From: WVWW01 sp041568335
GTDB taxonomy: Bacteria > Acidobacteriota > Polarisedimenticolia > Polarisedimenticolales > Polarisedimenticolaceae
Direction of reading: 5' to 3'
DNA: 8,087 bases
NCBI GenBank assembly: GCA_041568335.1
Contig: JBFFZZ010000133.1
Coordinates: 1 to 8,087 of the forward strand
The number at the start of each line of letters is the position of its first letter. Within the stretch, counting starts at the first letter, position 1. Of this stretch, positions 1-6,533 are shown one piece after another. The position numbers and the translations under genes are program-made. The notes beneath the pieces were generated by a model, which saw only the letters and a list, made by a program, of their open reading frames with translations, did no database searches and was not told the DNA's origin.

Positions 1-788
1 AGATCGCCCGCGGCGACGAACGCGCCCTCCTCGACCCCGATCTCGGACAGGTGCGCGTAGAGCGTGAACAGGCCACCGCCGTGATCGAGGATCACGATGT
101 TGCCCGAGTAGTACAGGTTCTCGGCCAGCACCACGCGACCGGGACCGGAGGCGCGCACCGGCGTGCCTTCCGCGGCGCGCAGATCCAGCCCCGGGTGCGG
201 CGAGCGGGGCTTCCCGTTGAACAGCCGGCGCATGCCGAAGATCGACGTCTTGACCCCCGGCACCGGACGGACGAAGGGCTCGGCCGGTGGGGTGTAGGGT
301 TCGCGGCGCCGGTAGATCTCGGCCAGTCTTGCGCGCTCACGCGCGATCCGTTCCAGGACTTCCGGTGGCGGCTCGACGAACTTCGGGGCGACGGTCAGGT
401 TCTCCTCGGGGAAGGTCTTCCCGACCACGGTCAGCTCCCGGGTGGACAGCGCCTCGCGGCCGTCCCTCGTGGTGCCGCGAATCTCGATGCTCGAAACGAC
501 GGGCTCCTGTTCGAGCCCGATCATCGACCAGCCGCTCCAGCGCAGGCCCTCCGGATCCGCGGCGGTCAGGTAGATCTCCTCACCGAGAAGGGTCGCCCCG
601 AGCTTGTCGAGCGGCGTGTCCGAGTCCACACGGAGGCGCAGCGGTTCTCCCGGGGCAACGGAGCGGGCGTCGACGCGCACCTCGAGACGTACGGGTGGAT
701 CCTGGCCCGCGCAGGCCGGTCCGATCAGCAGGATCCAGACGGAGAAACAGAAGGAGACGGTGGATCCGATACGCGCAAGCGCGAACAC
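1..788 (-). CDS. Secreted M23 (LytM-type) metallopeptidase, 3' end outside window
   Basis: Predicted zinc endopeptidase that cuts peptidoglycan cross-bridges or stem peptides in the periplasm. Reading the minus strand gives 262 residues before the window edge. A signal peptide spans about residues 1-27, with a hydrophobic stretch at 13-25 and an ACA|GQ signal-peptidase-I-like site. A beta-rich domain (about 30-135) follows, then a proline- and arginine-rich linker (about 136-180), then the M23 domain. The M23 domain shows FGMRRLFNG, the zinc motif HPGLD (H198 and D202), and LYAHLS (H246). The final HxH zinc motif of the family should lie beyond the left edge and cannot be checked. The GTG start at 786-788 was chosen because AGGAG lies 5 nt upstream; another GTG 6 nt upstream would overlap that site. 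The C26 context (GPAC) is a poor lipobox, so a lipoprotein is less likely. Some M23 proteins are inactive activators, but the visible zinc residues are intact. Confidence 0.9.
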   Translation of the reverse strand, partial: MFALARIGSTVSFCFSVWILLIGPACAGQDPPVRLEVRVDARSVAPGEPLRLRVDSDTPLDKLGATLLGEEIYLTAADPEGLRWSGWSMIGLEQEPVVSSIEIRGTTRDGREALSTRELTVVGKTFPEENLTVAPKFVEPPPEVLERIARERARLAEIYRRREPYTPPAEPFVRPVPGVKTSIFGMRRLFNGKPRSPHPGLDLRAAEGTPVRASGPGRVVLAENLYYSGNIVILDHGGGLFTLYAHLSEIGVEEGAFVAAGD

Positions 789-916
789 AAACACTCCTAT
801 GGCCCGTTCGATGGGTGCATTATCCCATCTTTCGGGGGCGTGCCCGGACCGCTCGGTCGCGCTAGAATGATCCTCCGCCCGCGGGCGGCTTACCCCGAAT
901 CCCGGAGAATCGCGCA
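789..916. promoter_or_regulatory. Divergent intergenic control region, two possible -10 boxes
   Basis: This 128-nt gap separates the M23 gene (leftward) from the thioredoxin operon (rightward), so both promoters should lie here. On the minus strand GATAAT (819-824) would place transcription start about 24 nt before the GTG. On the plus strand TAGAAT (863-868) matches five of six consensus positions and would give a leader of about 40 nt. Neither has a convincing -35 hexamer at 16-18 nt, so both are weak calls. The sequence around 881-888 is GC-rich and self-complementary. Confidence 0.3.
794..798 (-). promoter_or_regulatory. Ribosome binding site of the M23 gene
   Basis: The minus strand reads AGGAG here, 5 nt before the GTG at 786-788. 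This site decides the start codon: the alternative GTG at 792-794 overlaps the motif itself, and no ATG is available nearby. Confidence 0.65.
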
Positions 917-1762
917 GTGCCGTTCGGAGCCGTGTTCGCATCGCTTCTGCTGGGCTTGGTCGGTGTGTTTCTTCCGCTGTCCGCGCTCACCGCCGCATCG
1001 GCGCCGACCGCACTCGGCCGTGTCGCGCTCGGGCTGATCTGCCTGAACGTCTCGGTCGGACTGCTGCGGCGCCAATCCTGGGCTCGCTGGGGCGGCGTGT
1101 TCGCCGCCCTGATCCTGCTCGTGCTCAACGATCTGCTCGCGCCGCCCGGCGGGGCGGTGGCCAAGCTCGCGATCCTGTTCGGTGGCGCGATCGCGATCCT
1201 CTTGCTGGCGCTGCCGGCGACAGGGAAGCTGTCGCCGACGGACCCGTCCCGGCGTTTCGGCGGTCTCGCCATCGCCTCGATTTTCGGTGTCTTCGCGCTC
1301 GGTGTTTCCCTCGTCTGGGGCACGCTGACCCCGGCACCGGAGTCGCGCGCGACCGACGCCCCGCTCCAGATCACCGGTCTGTCACCGCGGGTCTCGTGGA
1401 AGGACTTCGGTTCCGGCATCGAGCTCGCCGCGGCGGAGTCCAAACCGCTGTTCGTCGTCTTCGAGACCGACTGGTGTGGTTACTGCCGCAAGATGAACCG
1501 CAGCACGTTCAAGGATCCCGGTGTGGTGGATCGGCTGAACGAGCTCGTGGCGGTCAAGATCAACGCCGAGGACGACAAGAAGATCAACGGCTACAGCGGT
1601 CGTGAGCTGGCCGCGCGCTACGGTGTGGCCGGTTACCCCGCACTGATGGTTCTCGGTCCCCGCGGCCAGGTCCGCTCGCGCACTTCCGGCTATCTCGATG
1701 CGCGGGAGCTCCTCGAGTGGGTCGAGCAGGGGATCCAGAGCGGATCGAAAACCGCATCCTGA
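917..1762 (+). CDS. Membrane-anchored thioredoxin-domain protein (five helices plus periplasmic Trx fold)
   Basis: Predicted thiol-disulfide oxidoreductase of 281 residues. The N-terminal half has five hydrophobic segments, at about 5-27, 33-50, 58-75, 81-99 and 115-136. The C-terminal half (about 155-275) is a thioredoxin fold with the active site W186-C187-G188-Y189-C190 and the cis-proline P241 in VAGYPALMVL. Sequence around the active site (TDWCGYCRKMNRSTF) resembles the DsbD C-terminal domain and the thioredoxin_7 group. Positive loops (RRQSWAR at 51-57, GKLSPTDPSRR at 103-113) sit after helices 2 and 4. By the positive-inside rule this puts the N terminus in the cytoplasm and the Trx domain in the periplasm. 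The helices lack the paired cysteines of the DsbD core; the only cysteine there is C42. It may reduce or isomerise envelope proteins, but its electron source is unknown. The GTG start is supported by GGAG 9 nt upstream. First gene of a probable three-gene operon, 42 nt before the aminotransferase. Confidence 0.87.
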   Translation: MPFGAVFASLLLGLVGVFLPLSALTAASAPTALGRVALGLICLNVSVGLLRRQSWARWGGVFAALILLVLNDLLAPPGGAVAKLAILFGGAIAILLLALPATGKLSPTDPSRRFGGLAIASIFGVFALGVSLVWGTLTPAPESRATDAPLQITGLSPRVSWKDFGSGIELAAAESKPLFVVFETDWCGYCRKMNRSTFKDPGVVDRLNELVAVKINAEDDKKINGYSGRELAARYGVAGYPALMVLGPRGQVRSRTSGYLDARELLEWVEQGIQSGSKTAS

Positions 1763-1804
1763 TCGAACGCTTTTGACGACTTCAGCTCTTTCGAGGATCA
1801 ACCC

Positions 1805-2878
1805 ATGCCCCACAAACGATTGTTCATCCCCGGACCCACCGAGGTGCGCGTCGAGAATCTCGCCGCGCTGGCCCGTCCGCAGGTCGGTCACCGATCGGAC
1901 GAGTTCAAGGCGCTCGACGCCTCCGTGATCCCGAAGCTACGAAAGCTGCTCGGGACCGAGGGCAAGGTTCTCCTGTTCACCAGCTCGTCGACCGGCGTGT
2001 GGGAAGCCGCGGTGCGCAACTGCGTACGCGATCGCGTGCTGTGCTGCATGCAGGGAGCTTTTTCCGATCGCTGGCTCACGGTCGCCGAGGCGAACGGCAA
2101 GCAGGCGGTGCCGCTCAAGGTCGAGTGGGGCCAGGCCATCACGGCGGAGATGATCGACGCCGAGCTGGCCAAGGGCGGCTACGACGCGATCACGGTGGTG
2201 CACAACGAAACGTCCACGGGTGTGATGAACCACCTCGAGGAGATCGCCGCCGTCATGAAGGAGTACCCGGAGGTCAGCTTCCTCGTCGACGCGGTCTCCT
2301 CCATGGCCGGGACCGGGATCGATGTCGATGCGCTCCGTATCGACGTCTGCCTTGCCGGATTGCAAAAGGCTTTCGCCCTCCCGGCGGGGCTGGCGGTCGC
2401 CAGCGTGTCGGATCGCGCGCTGGAGAAGGCCGCGACGATCGAGAATCGAGGCTACTACTTCGACCTCGTCGAGATCGCCAAGTACGACGACAAGGGCATG
2501 ACGCCCTCGACGCCGGCGATCCCACAGATCCAGGCGCTCGACGCGCAGCTCGACGATTTCTTCGAGGAGGGCCTCGAGGCGCGCTACGAGCGCCACGCTT
2601 TCCTCGCCGACATCGTGCGCAGCTGGGCGCGCCGACACTTCGCGTTGTTTGCGGCGGAGGGATTCGAATCCCCGACGATCACCTGCGTCGAGAACACCCG
2701 CGGCGCGTCGATCGCGGATCTCAACGAGCAGCTCGCGGGGCAGTGGGCGATGATCTCGAACGGTTACGGGGTGCTGAAGGAAAAGACCTTCCGCATCGCC
2801 CACATGGGTGACACCCAGGAGTGGGAGATCCGCGGTCTGCTGGCCACGATCGACCGCATCCTGGAGCTCGACGGCTAG
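1805..2878 (+). CDS. Class-V PLP-dependent aminotransferase (serine/alanine-glyoxylate type)
   Basis: Fold-type-I PLP enzyme of 357 residues that should move an amino group between a small amino acid and a 2-oxo acid in the cytoplasm. Family marks in order: the N-terminal PGPTEV (10-15); VGHRSDEF (27-34), where the family often binds substrate; HNETSTG (133-139); the PLP-nitrogen aspartate D162 in VDAVSS; the Schiff-base lysine K188 in AGLQKAF; and the carboxylate-binding R330 in FRIAHMGD. Length is normal and no key residue is missing. The exact substrate cannot be read from sequence. Serine-glyoxylate or alanine-glyoxylate transamination is the family default, and some members act as phosphoserine or aspartate aminotransferases. 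No serA or glyoxylate gene lies beside it to help. GAGGA 7 nt before the ATG supports the start. The downstream TldD-family gene begins about 4 nt after its stop, so the two are probably co-translated. Confidence 0.93.
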   Translation: MPHKRLFIPGPTEVRVENLAALARPQVGHRSDEFKALDASVIPKLRKLLGTEGKVLLFTSSSTGVWEAAVRNCVRDRVLCCMQGAFSDRWLTVAEANGKQAVPLKVEWGQAITAEMIDAELAKGGYDAITVVHNETSTGVMNHLEEIAAVMKEYPEVSFLVDAVSSMAGTGIDVDALRIDVCLAGLQKAFALPAGLAVASVSDRALEKAATIENRGYYFDLVEIAKYDDKGMTPSTPAIPQIQALDAQLDDFFEEGLEARYERHAFLADIVRSWARRHFALFAAEGFESPTITCVENTRGASIADLNEQLAGQWAMISNGYGVLKEKTFRIAHMGDTQEWEIRGLLATIDRILELDG

Positions 2879-2882
2879 ATCC

Positions 2883-4514
2883 TTGAACCGCAGGAACGCC
2901 GTCCGAGCGGTCGACATCGCCGCCACCGAGGTCGAGCGGGCGATAACCACGATGCGCATTCCGGGGCACCCCCGGCCGTACTACGTTTCCACGCTGGTCC
3001 GTGACGAACGCTCGTGGACGATCCAGGCCAAGTACGGCTCGCTGAGCACGGACGCCTGCGATCGCAAGCGTAACGCCTACGTCGATGTGCGTGTCGGTTC
3101 TTACGGCAACGACCAGGTGCGCGACGGAGGGTTGGACGACAACGACAAGGACGACGAGTCCTACGGTTATATCGATCTGCCCTGGGGCTCCGACGCCGAC
3201 GGACTACGGCACGGTCTGTGGCGCTTGATCGACGCGCGCTACCGTGAGGCGGTCGAGACGCTGCTGGACAAGAAATCCCACGAGCTGACCTACCGCAACG
3301 AAAACCGGCACCTCAAGTCTTTTCATCGGGCCGAGCCGGTCGTCGATCTTCGCTGGCGCAAGCCACCTCCGATCGACGAGGAGCACTGGCGCCGATTCGT
3401 CGAGCGTACGTCGCGCAAGATCAAGCGCTATGTCGATATCGCGGACTCCCACGTCGAGTTCCAGGCCGATCACCTGTGCCGCATGTTCGTCAACTCGGAA
3501 GGTTCGCGGCTGATCGAGTGCTCGGCGATCCTGTCGCTCGAAGCCTACCTGTGGCTGCTATCGGAGCGTGGGGACGCGTTCCCCTGGTCGGTGCGCTACA
3601 CCGTGACCGACATCGATGAGCTGCCCGACGAGAAGACCTTCATGCGGGCGGTCGTCCGCGCCGTCGAGACGCTGACGAAGCTCAGCAAGGCGCCGATGCT
3701 CAACTCGTTCAGCGGTCCCGCGCTGCTCGAACCCGTTCCCGCCGGCCTGTTGCTCCACGAGGCCCTCGGCCATCGGCTGGAGGGGAGCCGGCTGCTGGCG
3801 GCCGGAGAGGGGCAGACCTTCAAGGACGCGCTCGGCGAGCCGATCCTGCCGGGCTACATGCACCTGCGCGACGACCCGACACGGGAGCGTTTCGACGGTC
3901 GATCGCTCGTGGGGCATTACCGCTACGACGATGAGGGCAGCCCCGCGAGCGACGCCCGCCTGATCGAGTCGGGCCGGTTGACCGGTTACCTGACGGGCCG
4001 CGCGGAGGTGCTGAGGCGCCAGGCCGGCAACGGCCATGCACGCTGTCGCCTGCACCAACGCCCGATCAGCCGCATGGGCGTGCTGCTTGCGGAAACCGAC
4101 AACGGGTTGCCACCGGCCGATCTGAAGCAGGTCCTGCTCGACGAGATCGCCCGTCAGGGGGTGCCCTACGGCATGCGCATCATCGAGGCGACGAGCGGCG
4201 AGACGGCGACCGACGCCTACAACTTTCAGGCGTTCATGGGTGAGGTGAATCTGGCCGCCAAGGTTTACCCGGACGGTCGCGAGGAATGGGTGCGCGGCGT
4301 CAACTTCGTCGGCACGCCGCTCAACGCCGTGCGCGGCATCCTCGCCACCGGGGATCGCCACGACGTCGACAACGCCTGGTGCGGCGCGGAGTCCGGCTAC
4401 GTGCCGGTCTCGACGATCAGCCCGGCCCTCGTCGTCACCGAGCTCGAGCTGCAGAGCAAGCCCGACACCCCCTACACGCCCTACACCTTCCCGATTCCGT
4501 GGCGGCGCGGCTGA
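2883..4514 (+). CDS. TldD/PmbA-family metalloprotease (TldD-like, zinc motif intact)
   Basis: Predicted cytoplasmic zinc protease of 543 residues from the chosen start. The TldD family is known for degrading unfolded peptides, processing some ribosomal peptides such as microcin B17, and CcdA turnover. The zinc motif HExxxH is present as H292-E293-A-L-G-H297, followed by RLEGSR as in TldD; the PmbA partner lacks this motif. The C-terminal domain has the family glycine/cysteine patch (CGAESGYVPVS, from C500) followed by SPALVVTELELQ. It is longer than the usual 450-480 residues, with extra N-terminal sequence rich in charged residues and a tail carrying two TPY repeats. Start choice: TTG at 2883 keeps the family-like N-terminal helix (VDIAATEVERAITTM). 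The first in-frame ATG after it (2952) would remove that helix, and an ATG at 2808 would overlap the aminotransferase by 71 nt. No good Shine-Dalgarno sequence stands before TTG; GGAG is 16 nt away, so translational coupling is likely. No pmbA partner is next to it. Confidence 0.88.
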   Translation: MNRRNAVRAVDIAATEVERAITTMRIPGHPRPYYVSTLVRDERSWTIQAKYGSLSTDACDRKRNAYVDVRVGSYGNDQVRDGGLDDNDKDDESYGYIDLPWGSDADGLRHGLWRLIDARYREAVETLLDKKSHELTYRNENRHLKSFHRAEPVVDLRWRKPPPIDEEHWRRFVERTSRKIKRYVDIADSHVEFQADHLCRMFVNSEGSRLIECSAILSLEAYLWLLSERGDAFPWSVRYTVTDIDELPDEKTFMRAVVRAVETLTKLSKAPMLNSFSGPALLEPVPAGLLLHEALGHRLEGSRLLAAGEGQTFKDALGEPILPGYMHLRDDPTRERFDGRSLVGHYRYDDEGSPASDARLIESGRLTGYLTGRAEVLRRQAGNGHARCRLHQRPISRMGVLLAETDNGLPPADLKQVLLDEIARQGVPYGMRIIEATSGETATDAYNFQAFMGEVNLAAKVYPDGREEWVRGVNFVGTPLNAVRGILATGDRHDVDNAWCGAESGYVPVSTISPALVVTELELQSKPDTPYTPYTFPIPWRRG

Positions 4515-4517
4515 CGG

Positions 4518-5285
4518 CTACTCGGGGAGGCGGAAGCTCACACCGGCGCCGGCGAGCCAATCGGGCGCGGCATCGGAGATCCCGGCGCCGACATAAAAGT
4601 CGAGCTGGACGTTGGGCCGCAGCAGGTACGTGACACCACCGTCGAGGGCCGTTTCGGTGGGGCCGTCGTCGCTGAGGCCCGTGTCGCCGAAGGCCTCGAC
4701 GAAGAAACCGAGACGCTCGGTCGCGCCGATACCGAGCGCGGCGGTCCACAGGAACCGCGATTCCAGCTCCTTGTCGGGCACGGCCGGTATCCCGACGAAC
4801 CGGATCGTCTCGTCCCACGACACCCCCGCGTTGTATCCGATCGACAGCCGGTCGGTCAGGGTGTTGCTGAAGGCGAAGCGGAAGCCGGGACGCACTCCGT
4901 CGGAAACCGGTGAGAGCGAGTCACCGACCTTCTGGTTCAACGCCGTGATGACGGCGATGGCGGGCCGGCGGCGCCCCTCTTCAGCCAGCCGGAACTTGGC
5001 GCCGAGCGACAGGTCGACCGCGTCCTCGGGACCGCTCAGGAAAAGCTCGTCGACGCCCACGCGAAGCTCGACCCGCGAAGCCAGGCCGATGCGGACGAGC
5101 GCCGCGGCGGTCGCGTCGGCACCGTCGGCGTCACCGAGACCGAGCTCGGTCTGCATGAATCCCCTGGGAACGATCTCCGTCGACTCGGTCTGGTCCGGCC
5201 GATCCGTCACGAGCTCGGGGGGCTCCGCCACGATGCCGGGAACGAGCAAGAGAAGCGTCATCCAGATCGCCGTTCGGTAAGTCAT
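4518..5285 (-). CDS. Secreted outer-membrane beta-barrel protein (phenol_MetA_deg-like)
   Basis: Predicted outer-membrane beta-barrel protein of 255 residues. A signal peptide covers about residues 1-20 (hydrophobic core at 8-18, cleavage near IVA|EPP). The mature N terminus carries TDRPDQTES (27-35) and VPRGFMQTE (39-47). These resemble the start of the Pfam family often named putative MetA-pathway of phenol degradation, a barrel family annotated as transporters. The rest alternates short amphipathic strands with turns (for example VELRVGVDELFL and FRFAFSNTLTDRLSIGYNAG). The C terminus is FRLPE and does not end in the usual aromatic residue. Function and cargo are unknown; the phenol label is a family name only. 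The ATG is fixed by AGAGGA 5 nt upstream and a good promoter behind it. Upstream in-frame extension would run through that promoter. The gene converges on the TldD-family gene with 3 nt between stop codons. Confidence 0.8.
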   Translation of the reverse strand: MTYRTAIWMTLLLLVPGIVAEPPELVTDRPDQTESTEIVPRGFMQTELGLGDADGADATAAALVRIGLASRVELRVGVDELFLSGPEDAVDLSLGAKFRLAEEGRRRPAIAVITALNQKVGDSLSPVSDGVRPGFRFAFSNTLTDRLSIGYNAGVSWDETIRFVGIPAVPDKELESRFLWTAALGIGATERLGFFVEAFGDTGLSDDGPTETALDGGVTYLLRPNVQLDFYVGAGISDAAPDWLAGAGVSFRLPE

Positions 5286-5290
5286 TGAAA

Positions 5291-5296
5291 TCCTCT
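5291..5296 (-). promoter_or_regulatory. Ribosome binding site of the beta-barrel gene
   Basis: The minus strand reads AGAGGA, 5 nt before the ATG at 5283-5285. This fixes the start at MTYRTAIW and rules out the longer in-frame reading that begins at a TTG near 5339. Confidence 0.7.
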
Positions 5297-5310
5297 TTTG
5301 ATCGGTCGAG

Positions 5311-5339
5311 AGTATAGATTTGAGCACTAAAAATAACAA
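5311..5339 (-). promoter_or_regulatory. Sigma-70-type promoter of the beta-barrel gene
   Basis: On the minus strand a -35 box TTGTTA (5334-5339) and a -10 box TATACT (5311-5316) are separated by exactly 17 nt. They match four and five of six consensus positions. Transcription would start near 5304 and give a leader of about 19 nt that still contains the ribosome binding site. It is the best promoter in the window and lies in a locally A/T-rich stretch. No equally good plus-strand promoter for the dehydratase gene was seen in the same gap. Confidence 0.65.
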
Positions 5340-5375
5340 CGGACGTGTACTCTAACCCAATCCGCCGGAAACAAC

Positions 5376-5380
5376 GAGGG
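5376..5380 (+). promoter_or_regulatory. Ribosome binding site of the dehydratase gene
   Basis: GAGGG lies 6 nt before the GTG at 5387. It favours this start over an in-frame GTG at 5345, which has no Shine-Dalgarno sequence and would add 14 residues of unlikely composition. Confidence 0.65.
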
Positions 5381-5386
5381 CACGGC

Positions 5387-6337
5387 GTGAAAGACGGCTT
5401 GCTGGAACGAGAAGACCTCATCGGCGCGCGAGACGCGCTCGGCGACGCCCTCCACCGCACGCCGCTGCTGGAGTCGGCGACGCTCTCGGCGATGACCGGC
5501 AGCCGTATCCTGCTCAAGGCGGAGCTGTTTCAAAAGACGGGATCCTTCAAGCCGCGCGGCATCCTCTACCGCCTGCTCCGCACGTCCGAGGAGGAACGCG
5601 CCGCCGGTTTCGTCTCCATCTCCGCCGGAAACGCGGCCGCCGCACTGGCCTGGGCGGCGTCGCGCATCGGTTGCCGCGCGGTGATCGTGATGCCGCGGAA
5701 CGCGGTGCGATCGAAGATCGAAGCGACCGAGGGTTACGGTGGGGAGGTCGTCCCGACCGACGGCGACTACATGGGAGATTGCCGGCGGGTTCAGGAACAG
5801 CGCGGGATGACCTTCGTGCACCCGTTCGACGATCCCGACGTGCTGGCCGGGCACGGCGTCGCCGGGCTCGAGATCCTCGAGGACGTCGAGGAGCTCGATG
5901 CGGTCGTGGTGCCGGTCGGCGGCGGGGGCCTGATCGGCGGGATTGCCACGGCGATCAAGACGACACGCCCGGACGTCGAGGTGATCGGCGTGGAACCGGT
6001 CGGCGCGGACGTGATGGCAAGAAGTGTGGCGGCGGGCGAGGTCCTCACGCAGAAGCCCGACACGGTGGCCGACGGGCTGGCGGCACCGTTCGCCGGCGAG
6101 CACACGTTGCGACACGTGCAGGCCCGGGTCGATCGGCTCGTGAGGGTCTCCGATCGGCAGATCCTGGAAGCGTTGAGGCTGCTCTGGACCCGAAGCAAGC
6201 TGGCCGCCGAGCCCTCCGGAGCGGCCGCGCTGGCGGCGGTGCTGAGCGGGTCGACCGGGCTCACGGGACGCAGCGTCGTGTGCGTCGTCAGTGGGGGCAA
6301 CGTCGACGCGGCGCTCTTCTCGGCCGTCATGACTTGA
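5387..6337 (+). CDS. Threonine/serine dehydratase (threonine ammonia-lyase family)
   Basis: Fold-type-II PLP enzyme of 316 residues, predicted to deaminate threonine to 2-oxobutanoate (first step toward isoleucine, or threonine breakdown) or serine to pyruvate in the cytoplasm. Motifs in order: KTGSFKPRG with the PLP lysine K55; SAGN (79-82) contacting the cofactor; the phosphate-binding glycine loop GGGGLIGG (178-185); VADGLA; AEPSGAAALAA; and SGGN (302-305) near the cofactor nitrogen. There is no C-terminal ACT domain, so it resembles the short catabolic or non-allosteric type in length (E. coli TdcB is 329 residues). The residue before G81 is alanine, as in dehydratases; serine racemases usually have serine there. 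The histidine that commonly follows SAGN is alanine (A83) here. Substrate preference is therefore open. It stands alone, divergent from the barrel gene, and is followed by a C-rich stretch. Confidence 0.9.
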   Translation: MKDGLLEREDLIGARDALGDALHRTPLLESATLSAMTGSRILLKAELFQKTGSFKPRGILYRLLRTSEEERAAGFVSISAGNAAAALAWAASRIGCRAVIVMPRNAVRSKIEATEGYGGEVVPTDGDYMGDCRRVQEQRGMTFVHPFDDPDVLAGHGVAGLEILEDVEELDAVVVPVGGGGLIGGIATAIKTTRPDVEVIGVEPVGADVMARSVAAGEVLTQKPDTVADGLAAPFAGEHTLRHVQARVDRLVRVSDRQILEALRLLWTRSKLAAEPSGAAALAAVLSGSTGLTGRSVVCVVSGGNVDAALFSAVMT

Positions 6338-6386
6338 CCGATCCCTCCGCACCACCATCCGTCCCACCCACCCGATTCCATTTTTT
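6338..6386 (+). terminator. C-rich, G-poor stretch: possible Rho-dependent termination region
   Basis: Right after the dehydratase stop codon, 6338-6380 holds 25 C and only 4 G in 43 nt, in a window where G and C are otherwise balanced. Six T follow at 6381-6386. Such C-over-G bubbles with repeated YC steps are typical of Rho loading sites. No GC hairpin stands before the T run, so an intrinsic terminator is not supported. Confidence 0.35.
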
Positions 6387-6513
6387 GGTCACTCAAAAGA
6401 CAAATAACTACAAGAAAGATTGAAAATAAAGACCTTTTTCTTGGCAAGACCCGATTCTTGCGCTACCTTGCCGCAGCTTTCGGATGCAACCGGTTTTTGG
6501 CACGCGTCAAAAA
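6381..6513. repeat. A/T-rich island with inverted repeats
   Basis: This stretch is markedly richer in A and T than its surroundings. It holds two similar imperfect inverted repeats. One is at 6382-6398 (TTTTTGG ... CAAAA); the other, at 6494-6513, is TTTTTG and CAAAAA around an 8-nt centre. Between them lie CAAGAAA (6411-6417) paired with TTTCTTG (6437-6443), and the short palindrome TCTTG-G-CAAGA (6439-6449). These could be operator sites or a binding site for a nucleoid protein. Intensity and conservation cannot be judged from one sequence. Confidence 0.4.
6441..6469 (+). promoter_or_regulatory. Possible promoter upstream of the small membrane protein
   Basis: TTGGCA (6441-6446, five of six -35 positions) stands 17 nt before TACCTT (6464-6469, only three of six -10 positions). 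If used, transcription would start near 6476 and leave a leader of about 165 nt before the ATG at 6642. The -35 box overlaps the palindrome at 6439-6449, so a repressor could act there. Weak call because of the poor -10 box. Confidence 0.3.
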
Positions 6514-6533
6514 GTTCGACTCGAGAGCGTGAC

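Noticed and set aside
51..1037. Plus-strand open frame of 328 codons over the M23 gene
   Set aside because: The opposite strand encodes a clear signal peptide and M23 motifs; this frame has low-complexity arginine/glycine-rich composition and crosses the divergent promoter region.
1763..1804. Promoter or terminator between the thioredoxin and aminotransferase genes
   Set aside because: The 42-nt gap shows only a ribosome site (GAGGA); no hairpin with T run and no paired -35/-10 boxes were found, so an operon is the simpler reading.
2659..2672. Perfect palindrome GGGATTCGAATCCC, like a tRNA T-arm
   Set aside because: It lies inside the aminotransferase frame (encoding EGFESP), and no cloverleaf, anticodon arm or acceptor stem surrounds it.
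1937..2959. Long minus-strand open frame of 340 codons
   Set aside because: It is antisense to the well-supported aminotransferase gene; long antisense frames are expected in high-GC genes, and its protein is arginine-rich with no recognisable domain.
5327..6367. Long minus-strand open frame of 346 codons
   Set aside because: Antisense shadow of the dehydratase gene, with biased composition, no domain, and a start that overlaps no ribosome site.
6493..6513. Sigma-54 promoter (TGGCACG at 6498-6504)
   Set aside because: The -24 half is good, but the -12 TTGCA half is replaced by A residues at the required spacing.
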